Below, piece by piece: positions 25,696-33,453 of a stretch of 64,000 nt of DNA. Where the stretch lies: contig NZ_LMET01000001.1 of the NCBI RefSeq assembly GCF_001426485.1, positions 119,466-183,465 on the forward strand. The letters are read 5' to 3'. Both the position numbers and the translations under genes were made by a program. A model generated the notes under the pieces. That model searched no databases. It was not told the DNA's origin and saw only the letters and a list, made by a program, of their open reading frames with translations. The number at the start of each line of letters is the position of its first letter. The first letter of the stretch is position 1. The stretch is from Aeromicrobium sp. Root472D3. GTDB taxonomy: Bacteria; Actinomycetota; Actinomycetes; Propionibacteriales; Nocardioidaceae.

Positions 25696-27162
25696 CTACG
25701 AGGAGGAGTAGACGGTGCGCGATCCGCCGCTGCCGCCGTTGCCGCTTCCGCTGCCGCCGCCGCTGCGACGACGTCCGCCGCCACCGCCGCGGTTGCCGCC
25801 ACCGCCCTGCGGGCGTCCGCCGCCGTTGCCGCGGAACCCGCCCTGCGGGCGACCTCCGCCGCGGTTGCCGCCACCGCCGCCGTTGCCGCCGGAGCGAGCA
25901 CCCTGGCGCACGGCCGAGGCGTGGGGCGCCTCGGTGCCGGCACCCGAGAGCGCGTCGACCGTCATGGGCGACGGCGCGGTGCGCGCGTCGTGGTGACGGG
26001 CGGTCACGCCGGCCTTGTTCTGCAGCTGGATGACGTCGCGCAGCGCCTCCGGCGTCGTCATCGTGACGACGGCTCCGGACTCGCCGGCGCGGGCCGTGCG
26101 GCCCGAGCGGTGCTGGTACGCCTTGTGCTCGGCGGGGGCGTCGTAGTGCACGACCAGGCCGATGCCGTCGACGTGGATGCCGCGCGCCGCGACGTCCGTC
26201 GCGACGATGACGCTGGCGCGGCCGCTGCTGAAGGCCTCGAGGTTGCGCTCACGGTGACGCTGCGAGAGGTCACCGTGCATGTCGACGGCCTCGATGCCGT
26301 TCTGCGTCAGCTGCTTGGCCAGACGCATCGCACCGCGACGCGTCCGCGTGAAGACGATGCTGCGGGGGTTGGCGCGCAGCAGGTCGAACGCGGCCTTCGA
26401 CTTCTCGGTCGCGGCGCTGACGAGCACGTGGTGCTCCATCGTCTCGACCGAGCTCTCGCCGGAGTCGACCTCGTGCAGCACGTGCTGCGGCAGGTGACGC
26501 TTGACGAGCTTGTTGACGTCGCCGTCGAGCGTCGCCGACAGCAGCAGGCGCTGGCTGCGCTCGGGCGTCTTGGTGAGGATCGCGTCGATCGGCTTGTAGA
26601 AGCCGAGGTCGCACAGGTGGTCGGCCTCGTCGAGGACCGTGATCTCGATGTCGTCGAGCGTCATGCAGCGGCGGTCGAGCAGGTCGGTCAGGCGGCCCGG
26701 GGTCGCGATGACGATGTCGACGCCGTTCTTCAGCGTGTTGATCTGCTTGTTGATCGGCACGCCGCCGTAGATCGTCGTCAGGCGCAGGCCCATCTTCTGG
26801 GCGAGCGGCTCCATCGCGGTGCGGACCTGGGTGGCCAGCTCGCGGGTGGGGAGCAGGATCAGGCCACGGGGGGCCTTGGAGCGGCTCGTGCGACCCGCGA
26901 GGCGCGCCAGCACGGGCAGGCCGAAGGCCAGCGTCTTGCCGGAGCCGGTGCGGGCGCGGCCCAGCACGTTCTTGCCGGCGAGGGCGTCGGGGATGACGGC
27001 CATCTGCACGGGGCTGGGGGTGACGATCTCCTGACGCGCAAGCGTCGTGACGATCGACTGGGGAAGGGACAGGGTGGAGAAAGTGGGCAGCACAGGGCTG
27101 CCAGCAGGCTGGTTCAAGAAACTCTCAGACGTCTTTGGGGGCGATGCCCGCACACCGTTCAC
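25696..27162 (-). CDS. DEAD-box ATP-dependent RNA helicase with glycine-rich tail
   Basis: A 488-residue RNA helicase of the RhlE/CsdA type. Motifs in order: Q motif near 50, ARTGSGKT (70-77), PTRELA, TPGRL, DEAD (in VLDEADHLCDLGF), SAT, then in RecA2 ARGIHVDG and HRSGRTAR. The last 75 residues are Gly/Arg/Asn-rich (GGGGGNRGGG-type), a flexible RNA-binding tail like eukaryotic RGG tails. Likely role: ribosome assembly or mRNA turnover, perhaps in cold. The start is uncertain: GTG 27162 gives a 24-residue extension, and TTG 27117 or GTG 27093 also fit. TAGTAT at 27239-27234 gives a leader of 60 or more bases. Confidence 0.88.
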   Translation of the reverse strand: MNGVRASPPKTSESFLNQPAGSPVLPTFSTLSLPQSIVTTLARQEIVTPSPVQMAVIPDALAGKNVLGRARTGSGKTLAFGLPVLARLAGRTSRSKAPRGLILLPTRELATQVRTAMEPLAQKMGLRLTTIYGGVPINKQINTLKNGVDIVIATPGRLTDLLDRRCMTLDDIEITVLDEADHLCDLGFYKPIDAILTKTPERSQRLLLSATLDGDVNKLVKRHLPQHVLHEVDSGESSVETMEHHVLVSAATEKSKAAFDLLRANPRSIVFTRTRRGAMRLAKQLTQNGIEAVDMHGDLSQRHRERNLEAFSSGRASVIVATDVAARGIHVDGIGLVVHYDAPAEHKAYQHRSGRTARAGESGAVVTMTTPEALRDVIQLQNKAGVTARHHDARTAPSPMTVDALSGAGTEAPHASAVRQGARSGGNGGGGGNRGGGRPQGGFRGNGGGRPQGGGGNRGGGGGRRRSGGGSGSGNGGSGGSRTVYSSS

Positions 27163-27216
27163 GCGGATTCGCGCTACTTCGTCGGGCCGGAACAGCGCAG
27201 GAATTGCGCGTTCACG

Positions 27217-27239
27217 TGTTCACATACTAGCAGTGAGGC
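27217..27239 (-). promoter_or_regulatory. helicase promoter and TTCAC direct repeats
   Basis: On the minus strand TAGTAT (27239-27234) is followed at the presumed start of transcription by two GTGAAC copies two bases apart. This is unusually AT-rich for the window and may bind a regulator. Confidence 0.4.
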
Positions 27240-27276
27240 CACGGCGGCGACGATTCGTCGCGCTGTGACCCGGGAC

Positions 27277-27555
27277 TCAGGCCAACAGGTCGGCGTACTC
27301 GGGGTGCTTGACGACGAAGTTCGCGACGTACGGGCACTCGGCGACGATCTTGAGCCCGCGGGCCCGGATGTCGTCGAGCGCACCCGTCACCAGAGCGCTC
27401 GCCAGGCCCTTGCCCTCGAACTCGTCGAACACCTTGGTGTGCGGCATCGTGACGATCTCGCCGTCCTCGACGGCCTGCGTGATGCCGGCGAGCGTGCCGT
27501 CGACGAAGATCTCGTAGCGCTGCTGGTCGGCGTTCAGGGAGACGGTGTTGGTCAT
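27277..27555 (-). CDS. small GNAT-fold N-acetyltransferase (YidJ/Acetyltransf_CG type)
   Basis: A 92-residue compact acetyltransferase-like protein. The block FEGKGLASALVTGALDDIRARGLKIVAECPYVANFVVKHPEY carries the acetyl-CoA loop (GKGLASAL) and the conserved Cys-Pro-Tyr region of this subfamily. These proteins are half the usual GNAT length and include human GTLF3B/NATD1-like relatives; their substrates are unknown. ATG at 27555. The gene begins 14 bases after the end of a small membrane-protein gene on the same strand, so both form an operon. Confidence 0.85.
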   Translation of the reverse strand: MTNTVSLNADQQRYEIFVDGTLAGITQAVEDGEIVTMPHTKVFDEFEGKGLASALVTGALDDIRARGLKIVAECPYVANFVVKHPEYADLLA

Positions 27556-27569
27556 GACTGGTGCAACGC

Positions 27570-27788
27570 TCAGACCAGCGCGGCGATTCCCACGACGCCG
27601 GTCGCCAGGCCCAGCGTCAGCGAGACCGTCACCAGCACGACGTGCACCGTCAGGAACGTCGTGGCCCGGCCGGCCTCGTCGCGAGCCCGCGGGTCCTTCA
27701 GCACGCGGCGCAGGAACGGGGGCCACACGACGACGTTCCACACGCCGGCGACGATCAGCAGGACGGAGACGGCGACGGGAAGATCCAT
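27570..27788 (-). CDS. small membrane protein
   Basis: A 72-residue protein with two hydrophobic segments (about 3-22 and 48-70) joined by a basic loop PFLRRVLKDPRARDEAGRATTF. I recognise the type from actinomycete purine regions (SCO4072-like small membrane proteins) but no function is known. The ATG at 27788 has CAGAAT six bases upstream; an upstream in-frame start would read into the purQ terminator and is rejected. Co-transcribed with the acetyltransferase gene that follows. Confidence 0.65.
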   Translation of the reverse strand: MDLPVAVSVLLIVAGVWNVVVWPPFLRRVLKDPRARDEAGRATTFLTVHVVLVTVSLTLGLATGVVGIAALV

Positions 27789-27800
27789 GCGCCCATTCTG
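27789..27800 (-). promoter_or_regulatory. possible leaderless promoter of the small membrane-protein gene
   Basis: CAGAAT (27800-27795 on the minus strand) plus six bases (GGGCGC) precede the ATG at 27788, the same weak box as upstream of the PhaC-like gene. Confidence 0.4.
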
Positions 27801-27815
27801 ACGGACGCCCGCGTC

Positions 27816-27861
27816 GGTGCCTGAGCCACCCATCAGGAATCCGATGCGTGGCTCAGGCACC
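27816..27861 (-). terminator. purQ terminator; repeated-type hairpin (copy B)
   Basis: Perfect 14-bp arms GGTGCCTGAGCCAC (27816-27829) and GTGGCTCAGGCACC (27848-27861), then a C-C mismatch, CATC/GATG, and an eight-base loop. It lies 12 bases after the purQ stop. The arm GTGGCTCAG recurs at 13311-13319. Confidence 0.8.
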
Positions 27862-27873
27862 GCTCCGGGCGGG

Positions 27874-28545
27874 TCAGACGGAGGTGAGGGCCTTGACGGC
27901 CGACGTGAAGAAGCCGAGCCCGTCGGTGCCGGGACCGGTGAGGTCCTCGACGGCGTGCTCGGGGTGTGGCATCAGGCCCACGACGTTGCCGCGCTCGTTC
28001 GTGATGCCCGCGATGTCGCGCAGGGACCCGTTGGGGTTGACGTCGACGTAGCGGACCACGACCTGGCCCTCGCCCTCGATGCGGTCGAGGGTCGCCGCGT
28101 CGGCGACGAACCCGCCCTCGCCGTTCTTGAGCGGGACGGTGATCTGCTGACCGACCGAGTAGTCGGACGTCCACGCGGTCGCCGCGTTCTCGACCTGCAG
28201 GACCTGGTCGCGGCAGATGAACGTGCGGTGGTCGTTGCGGATCAGCGCACCCGGCAGCAGGTGCGACTCGCACAGGATCTGGAAGCCGTTGCAGATGCCC
28301 AGGACGGGCATGCCGCCGTTCGCGGCCGCGACGACCTCGGTCATGACGGGCGCGAAGCGGGCGATGGCGCCGCAGCGCAGGTAGTCGCCGTACGAGAAGC
28401 CGCCCGGCAGGATGACGGCGTCGACGCCCTGGAGGTCGTGGTCGCCGTGCCACAGCGCGACGGGCTCACCACCGGCGAGGCGGACGGCGCGCTGCGCGTC
28501 GGTGTCGTCGAGCGACCCCGGGAACGTGACGACGCCGATCCTCAC
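27874..28545 (-). CDS. purQ: phosphoribosylformylglycinamidine synthase, glutaminase subunit
   Basis: A 223-residue class I glutamine amidotransferase that supplies ammonia to PurL. The triad is visible: nucleophile Cys85 in GICNGFQ, His194 and Glu196 in MPHPEH. The N-terminal [10 protein letters not shown] and [13 protein letters not shown] are family-specific. GTG start overlaps the purS stop by four bases (GTGA), so purS-purQ are translationally coupled. Ends in a strong hairpin, confirming the operon does not continue to purL, which is about 12 kb away. Confidence 0.96.
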   Translation of the reverse strand: MRIGVVTFPGSLDDTDAQRAVRLAGGEPVALWHGDHDLQGVDAVILPGGFSYGDYLRCGAIARFAPVMTEVVAAANGGMPVLGICNGFQILCESHLLPGALIRNDHRTFICRDQVLQVENAATAWTSDYSVGQQITVPLKNGEGGFVADAATLDRIEGEGQVVVRYVDVNPNGSLRDIAGITNERGNVVGLMPHPEHAVEDLTGPGTDGLGFFTSAVKALTSV

Positions 28546-28799
28546 GCGATGACCTCAGCGCCCTCGACGCGCACCTCGTAGTCCTCGATGACGGGGTTCG
28601 ACAGCAGCGTCTCGGCCAGCTGGTGCACCTCGGCGAGCGTCGCCTCGTCGGCGACGTCGACCTGGAGCTCGAACCGCTTGCCCTGGCGGACGTCGGTGAC
28701 GGCGTCGAAGCCCAGACGCGGCAGGGCGCCGTGGACGGCCTTGCCCTGGGGGTCGAGGATCTCCGGCTTGGGCATGACATCGACGATGACGCGGGGCAT
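28542..28799 (-). CDS. purS: phosphoribosylformylglycinamidine synthase subunit PurS
   Basis: An 85-residue subunit that bridges PurQ and PurL. It begins [22 protein letters not shown], continues with the family [22 protein letters not shown] block and ends in a [11 protein letters not shown] strand. Length is normal. I took the ATG at 28799 and not the upstream in-frame start at 28916 because TAGGAT lies seven bases before this ATG (leaderless) and homology starts here. First gene of the purS-purQ operon. Confidence 0.95.
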   Translation of the reverse strand: MPRVIVDVMPKPEILDPQGKAVHGALPRLGFDAVTDVRQGKRFELQVDVADEATLAEVHQLAETLLSNPVIEDYEVRVEGAEVIA

Positions 28800-28812
28800 G
28801 CCCCGAATCCTA
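28800..28812 (-). promoter_or_regulatory. leaderless promoter of purS-purQ
   Basis: TAGGAT (28812-28807 on the minus strand) and seven bases (TCGGGGC) precede the ATG at 28799. Confidence 0.6.
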
Positions 28813-28870
28813 CTGGACCTCGCCGTGCTGGGTGACGACAGCGTTCCCGAACGCTGACGAGAGACTTGCC

Positions 28871-28930
28871 GCCCCTCGACGAGGCTGCCGTCGGCGGATC
28901 CGCCCACGTCTCGCACGCTCGTCGAGGGGC
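28871..28930. repeat. long inverted repeat with nested palindrome
   Basis: Perfect 13-base arms GCCCCTCGACGAG (28871-28883) and CTCGTCGAGGGGC (28918-28930) enclose 34 bases containing the 12-base palindrome GGCGGATCCGCC (28893-28904). It lies between fadD and purS, outside both genes. It could be a terminator, a protein site or a degenerate REP-type element. Confidence 0.65.
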
Positions 28931-28948
28931 ACCAGGTCGCTCCTCAGC

Positions 28949-28978
28949 AGCTCTCGTGGCCTTCGGCCTACGAGAGCT
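28949..28978 (-). terminator. fadD terminator overlapping its stop codon
   Basis: Arms AGCTCTCGT (28949-28957) and ACGAGAGCT (28970-28978) with inner GGCC-TTC-GGCC. The TAG stop of the ligase gene (28970-28968) lies inside the stem. Confidence 0.65.
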
Positions 28979-30524
28979 CGCGCTTCAGGATCTTGCCGGT
29001 GGACGTCATGGGCAGCTCGTCGAGGAACTGGACGGCCCGCGGGTACTTGTAGGCCGCGAACTGCTCCTTGCCCCAGGCCACGAGATCGGCCTCGGTGACG
29101 TCGTCGTGGTCCTTGTTCTTGACCACGACGGCCTTGATCTCCTCGCCGTGCTGCTCGTTCGGCACGCCGATGACCGCGACGAGCGAGACCGCCGGGTGGC
29201 TCATCATGACCTCCTCGATCTCGCGCGGGTACACGTTGTAGCCGCCGCGGATGATCATGTCCTTGGAGCGGTCGACGATGAAGTAGAAGCCGTCGTCGTC
29301 CTTCTTGGCCAGGTCGCCCGAGCGGAACCAGCCGTCGCGGATCGCCTCGGCCGTCGCCTCGGGGCGGTCGTAGTAGCCCTTCATGACGTTGTGCCCCTTG
29401 ATGGCGATCTCGCCGACCGCGTCGGGACCGGGCTCGACGTCCGACCAGTCGTCGTTGATGAGCTTCATCTCGACGCCCGGGATCGGCTTGCCGATCGAGC
29501 CGACCCGCGGCTCCTCGCCGTACACCGAGAACGACGCGACCGGCGACGTCTCGGACAGTCCGTAGCCCTCGAGGATCGTGACGCCGAAGCGCTCCTTGAA
29601 GTTCTTGTGGATCTCGCCCGGCAGTGCCGAGCCGCCGGCCGCCGCGACCCTCAGCTTCGCCGCGATCGCCGACACGTCGATCGTGTCGTCGAGGGCGCCC
29701 AGCAGGCCCCAGTACATCGTCGGGACGCCCGCGAAGTACGTCACCTCGTTGCTGATCATGAGGTCGAGCGCGGCCTTGGCCTCGAAGCGCGGCAGCATCA
29801 CGATCGTGCCGCCGAACGCGAAGGCGCCGTTCTGGATGCAGGTCTGGCCGAACGAGTGGAACAGCGGCAGCACGCACAGGTACGTGTCGGGGTTGCTCTC
29901 GTCGGCGCCGAACAGGTCGGTGCCGGCCAGCGCGTTGTCGCGCATGTTGCGGTGGCGCAGCTCGGCGCCCTTGGGCTGTCCCGTGGTGCCGGAGGTGTAG
30001 AGGATGACGGCGGTGTCGTCGTCGTCGCGCTCGACGGTCTCGAACGTCGCGGGCTGCTCGGCCACGAGCGGGGCGAAGTACTCGGGCGGCGAGATCGGCT
30101 CGGGCCACTTGGCGTCCATGCGGATCAGAAAGAACTCGGTGCACGTGTCGGTGGCCTCGAAGCCCTCCCACGCGTTCTCGCCGATCGGCAGGTCGGGGGT
30201 GCCCTCGAACGCGAAGTAGGCCTTCGCGTCGGAGTCGGCCAGGTGGTACGCCACCTCGCGCGGACGGAGCAGGACGTTGAGGGGCACGACGGTGCCGCCG
30301 GCCTTCAGGATGCCGTAGTAGACGATCGTGAAGTACGGCAGGTTCGGGCACGACAGGGCCACCTTGTCGCCCGGCTCGATGCCGCGCTCGACCAGCAGGT
30401 TGGCCACCTGGTTCGCGGCGGCGTCGACCTGCGCGTAGGTCAGGCGCGTGTCGCCGAAGACGATCGCGGTGCGGTCGGCGTACTTCTCGACCGAGTTCTC
30501 CAGCAGGGCGGCAAGATTGGCCAC
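28968..30524 (-). CDS. long-chain fatty acid-CoA ligase
   Basis: A 518-residue AMP-forming ligase converting fatty acids to acyl-CoA. Motifs in order: LYTSGTTGQPKGAEL (about 175), HSFGQT, YGLSETSPV (about 315), GWFRSGDLAKKDDDGFY and YPREIEEVMMSHP, then PMTSTGKILKREL at the C-terminus with the catalytic lysine. Soluble. GTG start with GAGGAG eight bases upstream, so this mRNA has a normal leader, unlike most neighbours. It lies between purC and purS but is not part of the purine pathway. The closest other ligases in the window (8147 and 33454) belong to different subfamilies. Confidence 0.92.
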   Translation of the reverse strand: MANLAALLENSVEKYADRTAIVFGDTRLTYAQVDAAANQVANLLVERGIEPGDKVALSCPNLPYFTIVYYGILKAGGTVVPLNVLLRPREVAYHLADSDAKAYFAFEGTPDLPIGENAWEGFEATDTCTEFFLIRMDAKWPEPISPPEYFAPLVAEQPATFETVERDDDDTAVILYTSGTTGQPKGAELRHRNMRDNALAGTDLFGADESNPDTYLCVLPLFHSFGQTCIQNGAFAFGGTIVMLPRFEAKAALDLMISNEVTYFAGVPTMYWGLLGALDDTIDVSAIAAKLRVAAAGGSALPGEIHKNFKERFGVTILEGYGLSETSPVASFSVYGEEPRVGSIGKPIPGVEMKLINDDWSDVEPGPDAVGEIAIKGHNVMKGYYDRPEATAEAIRDGWFRSGDLAKKDDDGFYFIVDRSKDMIIRGGYNVYPREIEEVMMSHPAVSLVAVIGVPNEQHGEEIKAVVVKNKDHDDVTEADLVAWGKEQFAAYKYPRAVQFLDELPMTSTGKILKRELS

Positions 30525-30594
30525 TTCGACTCCTCAGGTGTGACGACGGTCTCTGCAGCCTACCTACCGGCGAGTACGTCAGCCCGGCGGTCGG

Positions 30595-31458
30595 TCAGAA
30601 CGTCTCGCCGGACAGCGTCTCGAAGGCCTGCACGTACCGGTCGCGGGTGCGCTCGACGATCTCGGCGGGCAGCGTCGGGGGCGCGGCGTCGCCCGCGCGG
30701 TCCCACCCGCTCTCGGGCGACAGCAGCCAGTTGCGGACGATCTGCTTGTCGAACGACGCCTGCGCGCGTCCCGGCTCCCAGTCGTCGGCGGGCCAGAAGC
30801 GGGACGAGTCGGGGGTCAGCACCTCGTCGCCCAGCACGATCGTGCCGTCGGCGCGCGTGCCGAACTCGAGCTTGGTGTCGGCCAGGATGATGCCGCGCTC
30901 GCGCGCGACCTGCTCGGCACGGGCGTAGACCTGCAGCGTCAGGTCGCGCAGCGCCGTCGCCGACTCCGCCCCGATCGTGTCGACGACCTGCTCGAACGAG
31001 ACGTTCTCGTCGTGCTCGCCGAGGTCGGCCTTCGTGGCGGGCGTGAAGATCGGCTCGGGGAGGCGGTCGCCGTCGACCAGCCCGGCGGGCAGCGGCACGC
31101 CGCAGACCTCTCCGGTCGCCTGGTAGTCGAGCAGGCCGGAGCCGGTCAGGTACCCGCGCACGACGCACTCGACCGGGAACATGTCGAGCTTCTCGACGAC
31201 CAGCGCACGTCCGCGCACGACCTCGGGGACGTCGGTCGAGACGACGTGGTTCGGGACGAGGTCGGCCAGCTGGTCGAACCACCACAGCGACATGCGGGTC
31301 AGGATCTCGCCCTTGTCGGGGATGCCGGGCTCGAGCGCGTGGTCGAAGGCCGAGATGCGGTCGGACGCGACCATCAGCAGACGGCCGTCGGCGACCTCGT
31401 AGAGGTCGCGGACCTTGCCCGAGTGCAGGTGGGTGGCTCCAGGGATGTCGAGTGGCAC
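30595..31458 (-). CDS. purC: phosphoribosylaminoimidazole-succinocarboxamide synthase
   Basis: A 287-residue enzyme joining CAIR and aspartate with ATP to give SAICAR. Visible motifs: [11 protein letters not shown] (ATP loop), [33 protein letters not shown], and the C-terminal LADTKLEFG and [22 protein letters not shown] blocks, close to yeast/plant-type and actinomycete PurC. GTG start with TAGGCT six bases upstream. The TAG of that box is also the stop codon of the upstream DUF3592 gene. No terminator was identified before the ligase gene 70 bases on. Confidence 0.96.
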   Translation of the reverse strand: MPLDIPGATHLHSGKVRDLYEVADGRLLMVASDRISAFDHALEPGIPDKGEILTRMSLWWFDQLADLVPNHVVSTDVPEVVRGRALVVEKLDMFPVECVVRGYLTGSGLLDYQATGEVCGVPLPAGLVDGDRLPEPIFTPATKADLGEHDENVSFEQVVDTIGAESATALRDLTLQVYARAEQVARERGIILADTKLEFGTRADGTIVLGDEVLTPDSSRFWPADDWEPGRAQASFDKQIVRNWLLSPESGWDRAGDAAPPTLPAEIVERTRDRYVQAFETLSGETF

Positions 31459-31470
31459 GCCGACAGCCTA
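31459..31470 (-). promoter_or_regulatory. leaderless promoter of purC, sharing the DUF3592 stop codon
   Basis: TAGGCT (31470-31465 on the minus strand) and six bases (GTCGGC) precede the GTG at 31458. Bases 31470-31468 are also the TAG stop of the upstream gene. Confidence 0.6.
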
Positions 31471-31854
31471 GAGCAGGACGATCCCGATGACGGCGCCCGC
31501 GACGACCAGGACCCCGCCCGTCGCGAGCAGGATCCGCACGAGCCGGACGGCCTCCTGCTCGGTCACGTCGAGCCGTGCCCGACGGGGGTCGGCCGGGTCG
31601 AGCAGCACCGACACCTCGTCGCCGACCGCGAACGGCGTGGCCAGCGGCCCCGGCACCCTCAGGCGGCGCCCGTCGGGGATGCGGTACTCGATGCGCGGCG
31701 GGACCTTGACGCCGTCGCCGACGTCGATCACGGTGCCCGGCACCCGCCGCCAGTCGGTCGGCACGCGGCCCAGCGTCCGCCGCCGCCGCAGCCCCCACCA
31801 GACGAGCCAGCCGCCCACGAGCAGCAGGCCGAACGGGAACAGGGAGACCGACAC
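31468..31854 (-). CDS. DUF3592-type membrane protein
   Basis: A 128-residue protein with a hydrophobic N-terminal segment (about 4-20), a soluble beta-rich middle (GTVIDVGDGVKVPPRIEYRIPDGRRLRV...VGDEVSVLLDPADPRRARLD) and a C-terminal hydrophobic segment (about 106-127). This is the DUF3592 layout, whose function is unknown. The GTG at 31854 is chosen because TACGCT lies exactly six bases upstream; longer in-frame extensions lack any support. Its TAG stop is embedded in the purC -10 box, so the two genes are packed without spare bases. Confidence 0.7.
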   Translation of the reverse strand: MSVSLFPFGLLLVGGWLVWWGLRRRRTLGRVPTDWRRVPGTVIDVGDGVKVPPRIEYRIPDGRRLRVPGPLATPFAVGDEVSVLLDPADPRRARLDVTEQEAVRLVRILLATGGVLVVAGAVIGIVLL

Positions 31855-31866
31855 GTCACGAGCGTA
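31855..31866 (-). promoter_or_regulatory. leaderless promoter of the DUF3592 gene
   Basis: TACGCT (31866-31861 on the minus strand) and six bases (CGTGAC) precede the GTG at 31854. Confidence 0.55.
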
Positions 31867-31916
31867 GGCGCGCCCGGGCGTGGCCGCAGGACGGCGGGCG
31901 CCCGGGCAAGACCGGA

Positions 31917-33338
31917 CTAGAGGATCGAGCCCGGCGTGTAGGCGGCGGCCTCGGGGCGCTCGGCGACGAGCTGCTCGACGCGGGCCACGACGGAGCGCAC
32001 CTGGCTGACCGCGGCCCCCGTGAACTCGATCGGCGAGGCCACGAGGCTCGCGAGATCGGCCTCCGACAGACCGAGCCGCTCGTCGGCGGCGAGCCGCGCG
32101 AACAGGTCGTTCTCGGCGGCGCCCTGCTCGCGCATCTCGAGCGCGACCGCGACGGCGTGCTGCTTGACGGCGTCGTACGCCGACTCGCGGCCGCGTCCCT
32201 GGCGGACGGCGGCCATCAGCACCTTGGTCGTCGACAGGAACGGCAGGTAGCGGTCGAGCTCGCGCTGGATGACGGCCGGGAACGTGCCGAACTCGTCGAG
32301 GACCGTCAGGAACGTCTCGAACAGGCCGTCGGCGGCGTAGAACGCGTCGGGCAGCGCGACGCGGCGCACCACCGAGCACGACACGTCGCCCTCGTTCCAC
32401 TGGTCGCCCGCCAGCTCGCCGACCATCGACACGTAGCCGCGCAGGATCACGGCCAGGCCGTTGACGCGCTCGCACGAGCGGGTGTTCATCTTGTGCGGCA
32501 TCGCGCTCGAGCCGACCTGGCCGGCCTTGAAGCCCTCGGTGACGATCTCGTTGCCGGCCATCAGCCGGATCGTCGTGGCGAGGTTCGACGGCGCGGCCGA
32601 CAGCTGCGCCAGCGCCGTCACGACGTCGTAGTCGAGCGAGCGCGGGTAGACCTGGCCGACGCTCGTCAGCACCGTGTCGAAGCCGAGGTGACGCGCGACG
32701 CGCTGCTCGAGGTCGACGAGCTTGGCCTCGTCGCCGCCGAGCAGGTCGAGCTGGTCCTGCGCCGTGCCGACGGGGCCCTTGATGCCGCGCAGCGGGTAGC
32801 GGGCGACCAGGTCGTCGAGTCGCGAGACGGCGTACAGCAGCTCGTCGGCCACGGTCGCGAAGCGCTTGCCCAGCGTCGTCGCCTGCGCGGCGACGTTGTG
32901 GCTACGGCCCGCCATGACGAGCTCGGCGTGCTCGGTCGCGAGGCGGCCGAGCCGCGCGAGCGTCGCGACGGCGCGGTCGCGCATGACCTCGAGGGAGGCC
33001 TTGATCTGCAGCTGCTCGACGTTCTCGGTCAGGTCGCGTGACGTCATGCCCTTGTGGATGTGCTCGGTGCCGGCCAGCGCCGCGAACTCCTCGATGCGCG
33101 CCTTGACGTCGTGGCGCGTGACCTTCTCGCGCTCGGCGATCGAGGCGAGGTCGACCTGGTCGACGACGGCCTCGTACGCCTCGATGACGCCGTCGGGCGT
33201 CTCGACGCCGAGGTCCTTCTGCGCCCTCAGGACGGCGATCCACAGGCGGCGCTCGAGCACGATCTTGTGCTCGGGCGACCAGATGCGGGCGATCTCGGGC
33301 GAGGCGTAGCGACTGGCGAGGACGTTGGGTGTGGTCAC
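31917..33338 (-). CDS. purB: adenylosuccinate lyase
   Basis: A 473-residue fumarase-superfamily lyase acting twice: SAICAR to AICAR, and adenylosuccinate to AMP. The signature SSAMPHKMNTRSCERV (catalytic Ser loop) is complete; HIHKGMTSRDLTE and the catalytic His in GRSHNVAAQ are also seen. Length and blocks resemble the longer actinomycete/human-type enzyme. GTG at 33338 with GACAAT six bases upstream; the long upstream in-frame extension is only antisense to matB and is rejected. Divergent from matB, 115 bases between starts. Confidence 0.95.
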   Translation of the reverse strand: MTTPNVLASRYASPEIARIWSPEHKIVLERRLWIAVLRAQKDLGVETPDGVIEAYEAVVDQVDLASIAEREKVTRHDVKARIEEFAALAGTEHIHKGMTSRDLTENVEQLQIKASLEVMRDRAVATLARLGRLATEHAELVMAGRSHNVAAQATTLGKRFATVADELLYAVSRLDDLVARYPLRGIKGPVGTAQDQLDLLGGDEAKLVDLEQRVARHLGFDTVLTSVGQVYPRSLDYDVVTALAQLSAAPSNLATTIRLMAGNEIVTEGFKAGQVGSSAMPHKMNTRSCERVNGLAVILRGYVSMVGELAGDQWNEGDVSCSVVRRVALPDAFYAADGLFETFLTVLDEFGTFPAVIQRELDRYLPFLSTTKVLMAAVRQGRGRESAYDAVKQHAVAVALEMREQGAAENDLFARLAADERLGLSEADLASLVASPIEFTGAAVSQVRSVVARVEQLVAERPEAAAYTPGSIL

Positions 33339-33350
33339 GGCACCATTGTC
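33339..33350 (-). promoter_or_regulatory. probable leaderless promoter of purB
   Basis: GACAAT (33350-33345 on the minus strand) and six bases (GGTGCC) precede the GTG at 33338. The first T of the consensus is missing; note that the same six-base spacer GGTGCC is used by purF. Confidence 0.45.
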
Positions 33351-33395
33351 CCTGCGGCCGCAGCGGGTTCGTCCATGCCCCTCGGTCGGCGCGGC

Positions 33396-33447
33396 TATCG
33401 TCTCGACCACGACGACGGACCGCCGTCGACCCGCCGAGACGAAAGGG
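33396..33447 (+). promoter_or_regulatory. -10 box and ribosome site of matB
   Basis: TATCGT (33396-33401) gives a leader of about 45 bases with GAAAGGG (33441-33447) seven bases before... the GTG at 33454. This decides against the upstream in-frame start at 33325. Confidence 0.5.
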
Positions 33448-33453
33448 CGTCCC

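Noticed and set aside
24304-27801. A 1165-residue open frame on the plus strand across mntH and the helicase gene
   Set aside because: It runs antisense to three well-supported genes and has no ribosome site, promoter or recognisable domain.
27570-27860. Longer start for the small membrane protein reading MPEPRIGFLM
   Set aside because: This extension is translated from the purQ terminator hairpin; the same hairpin type gives a similar false peptide at 13280.
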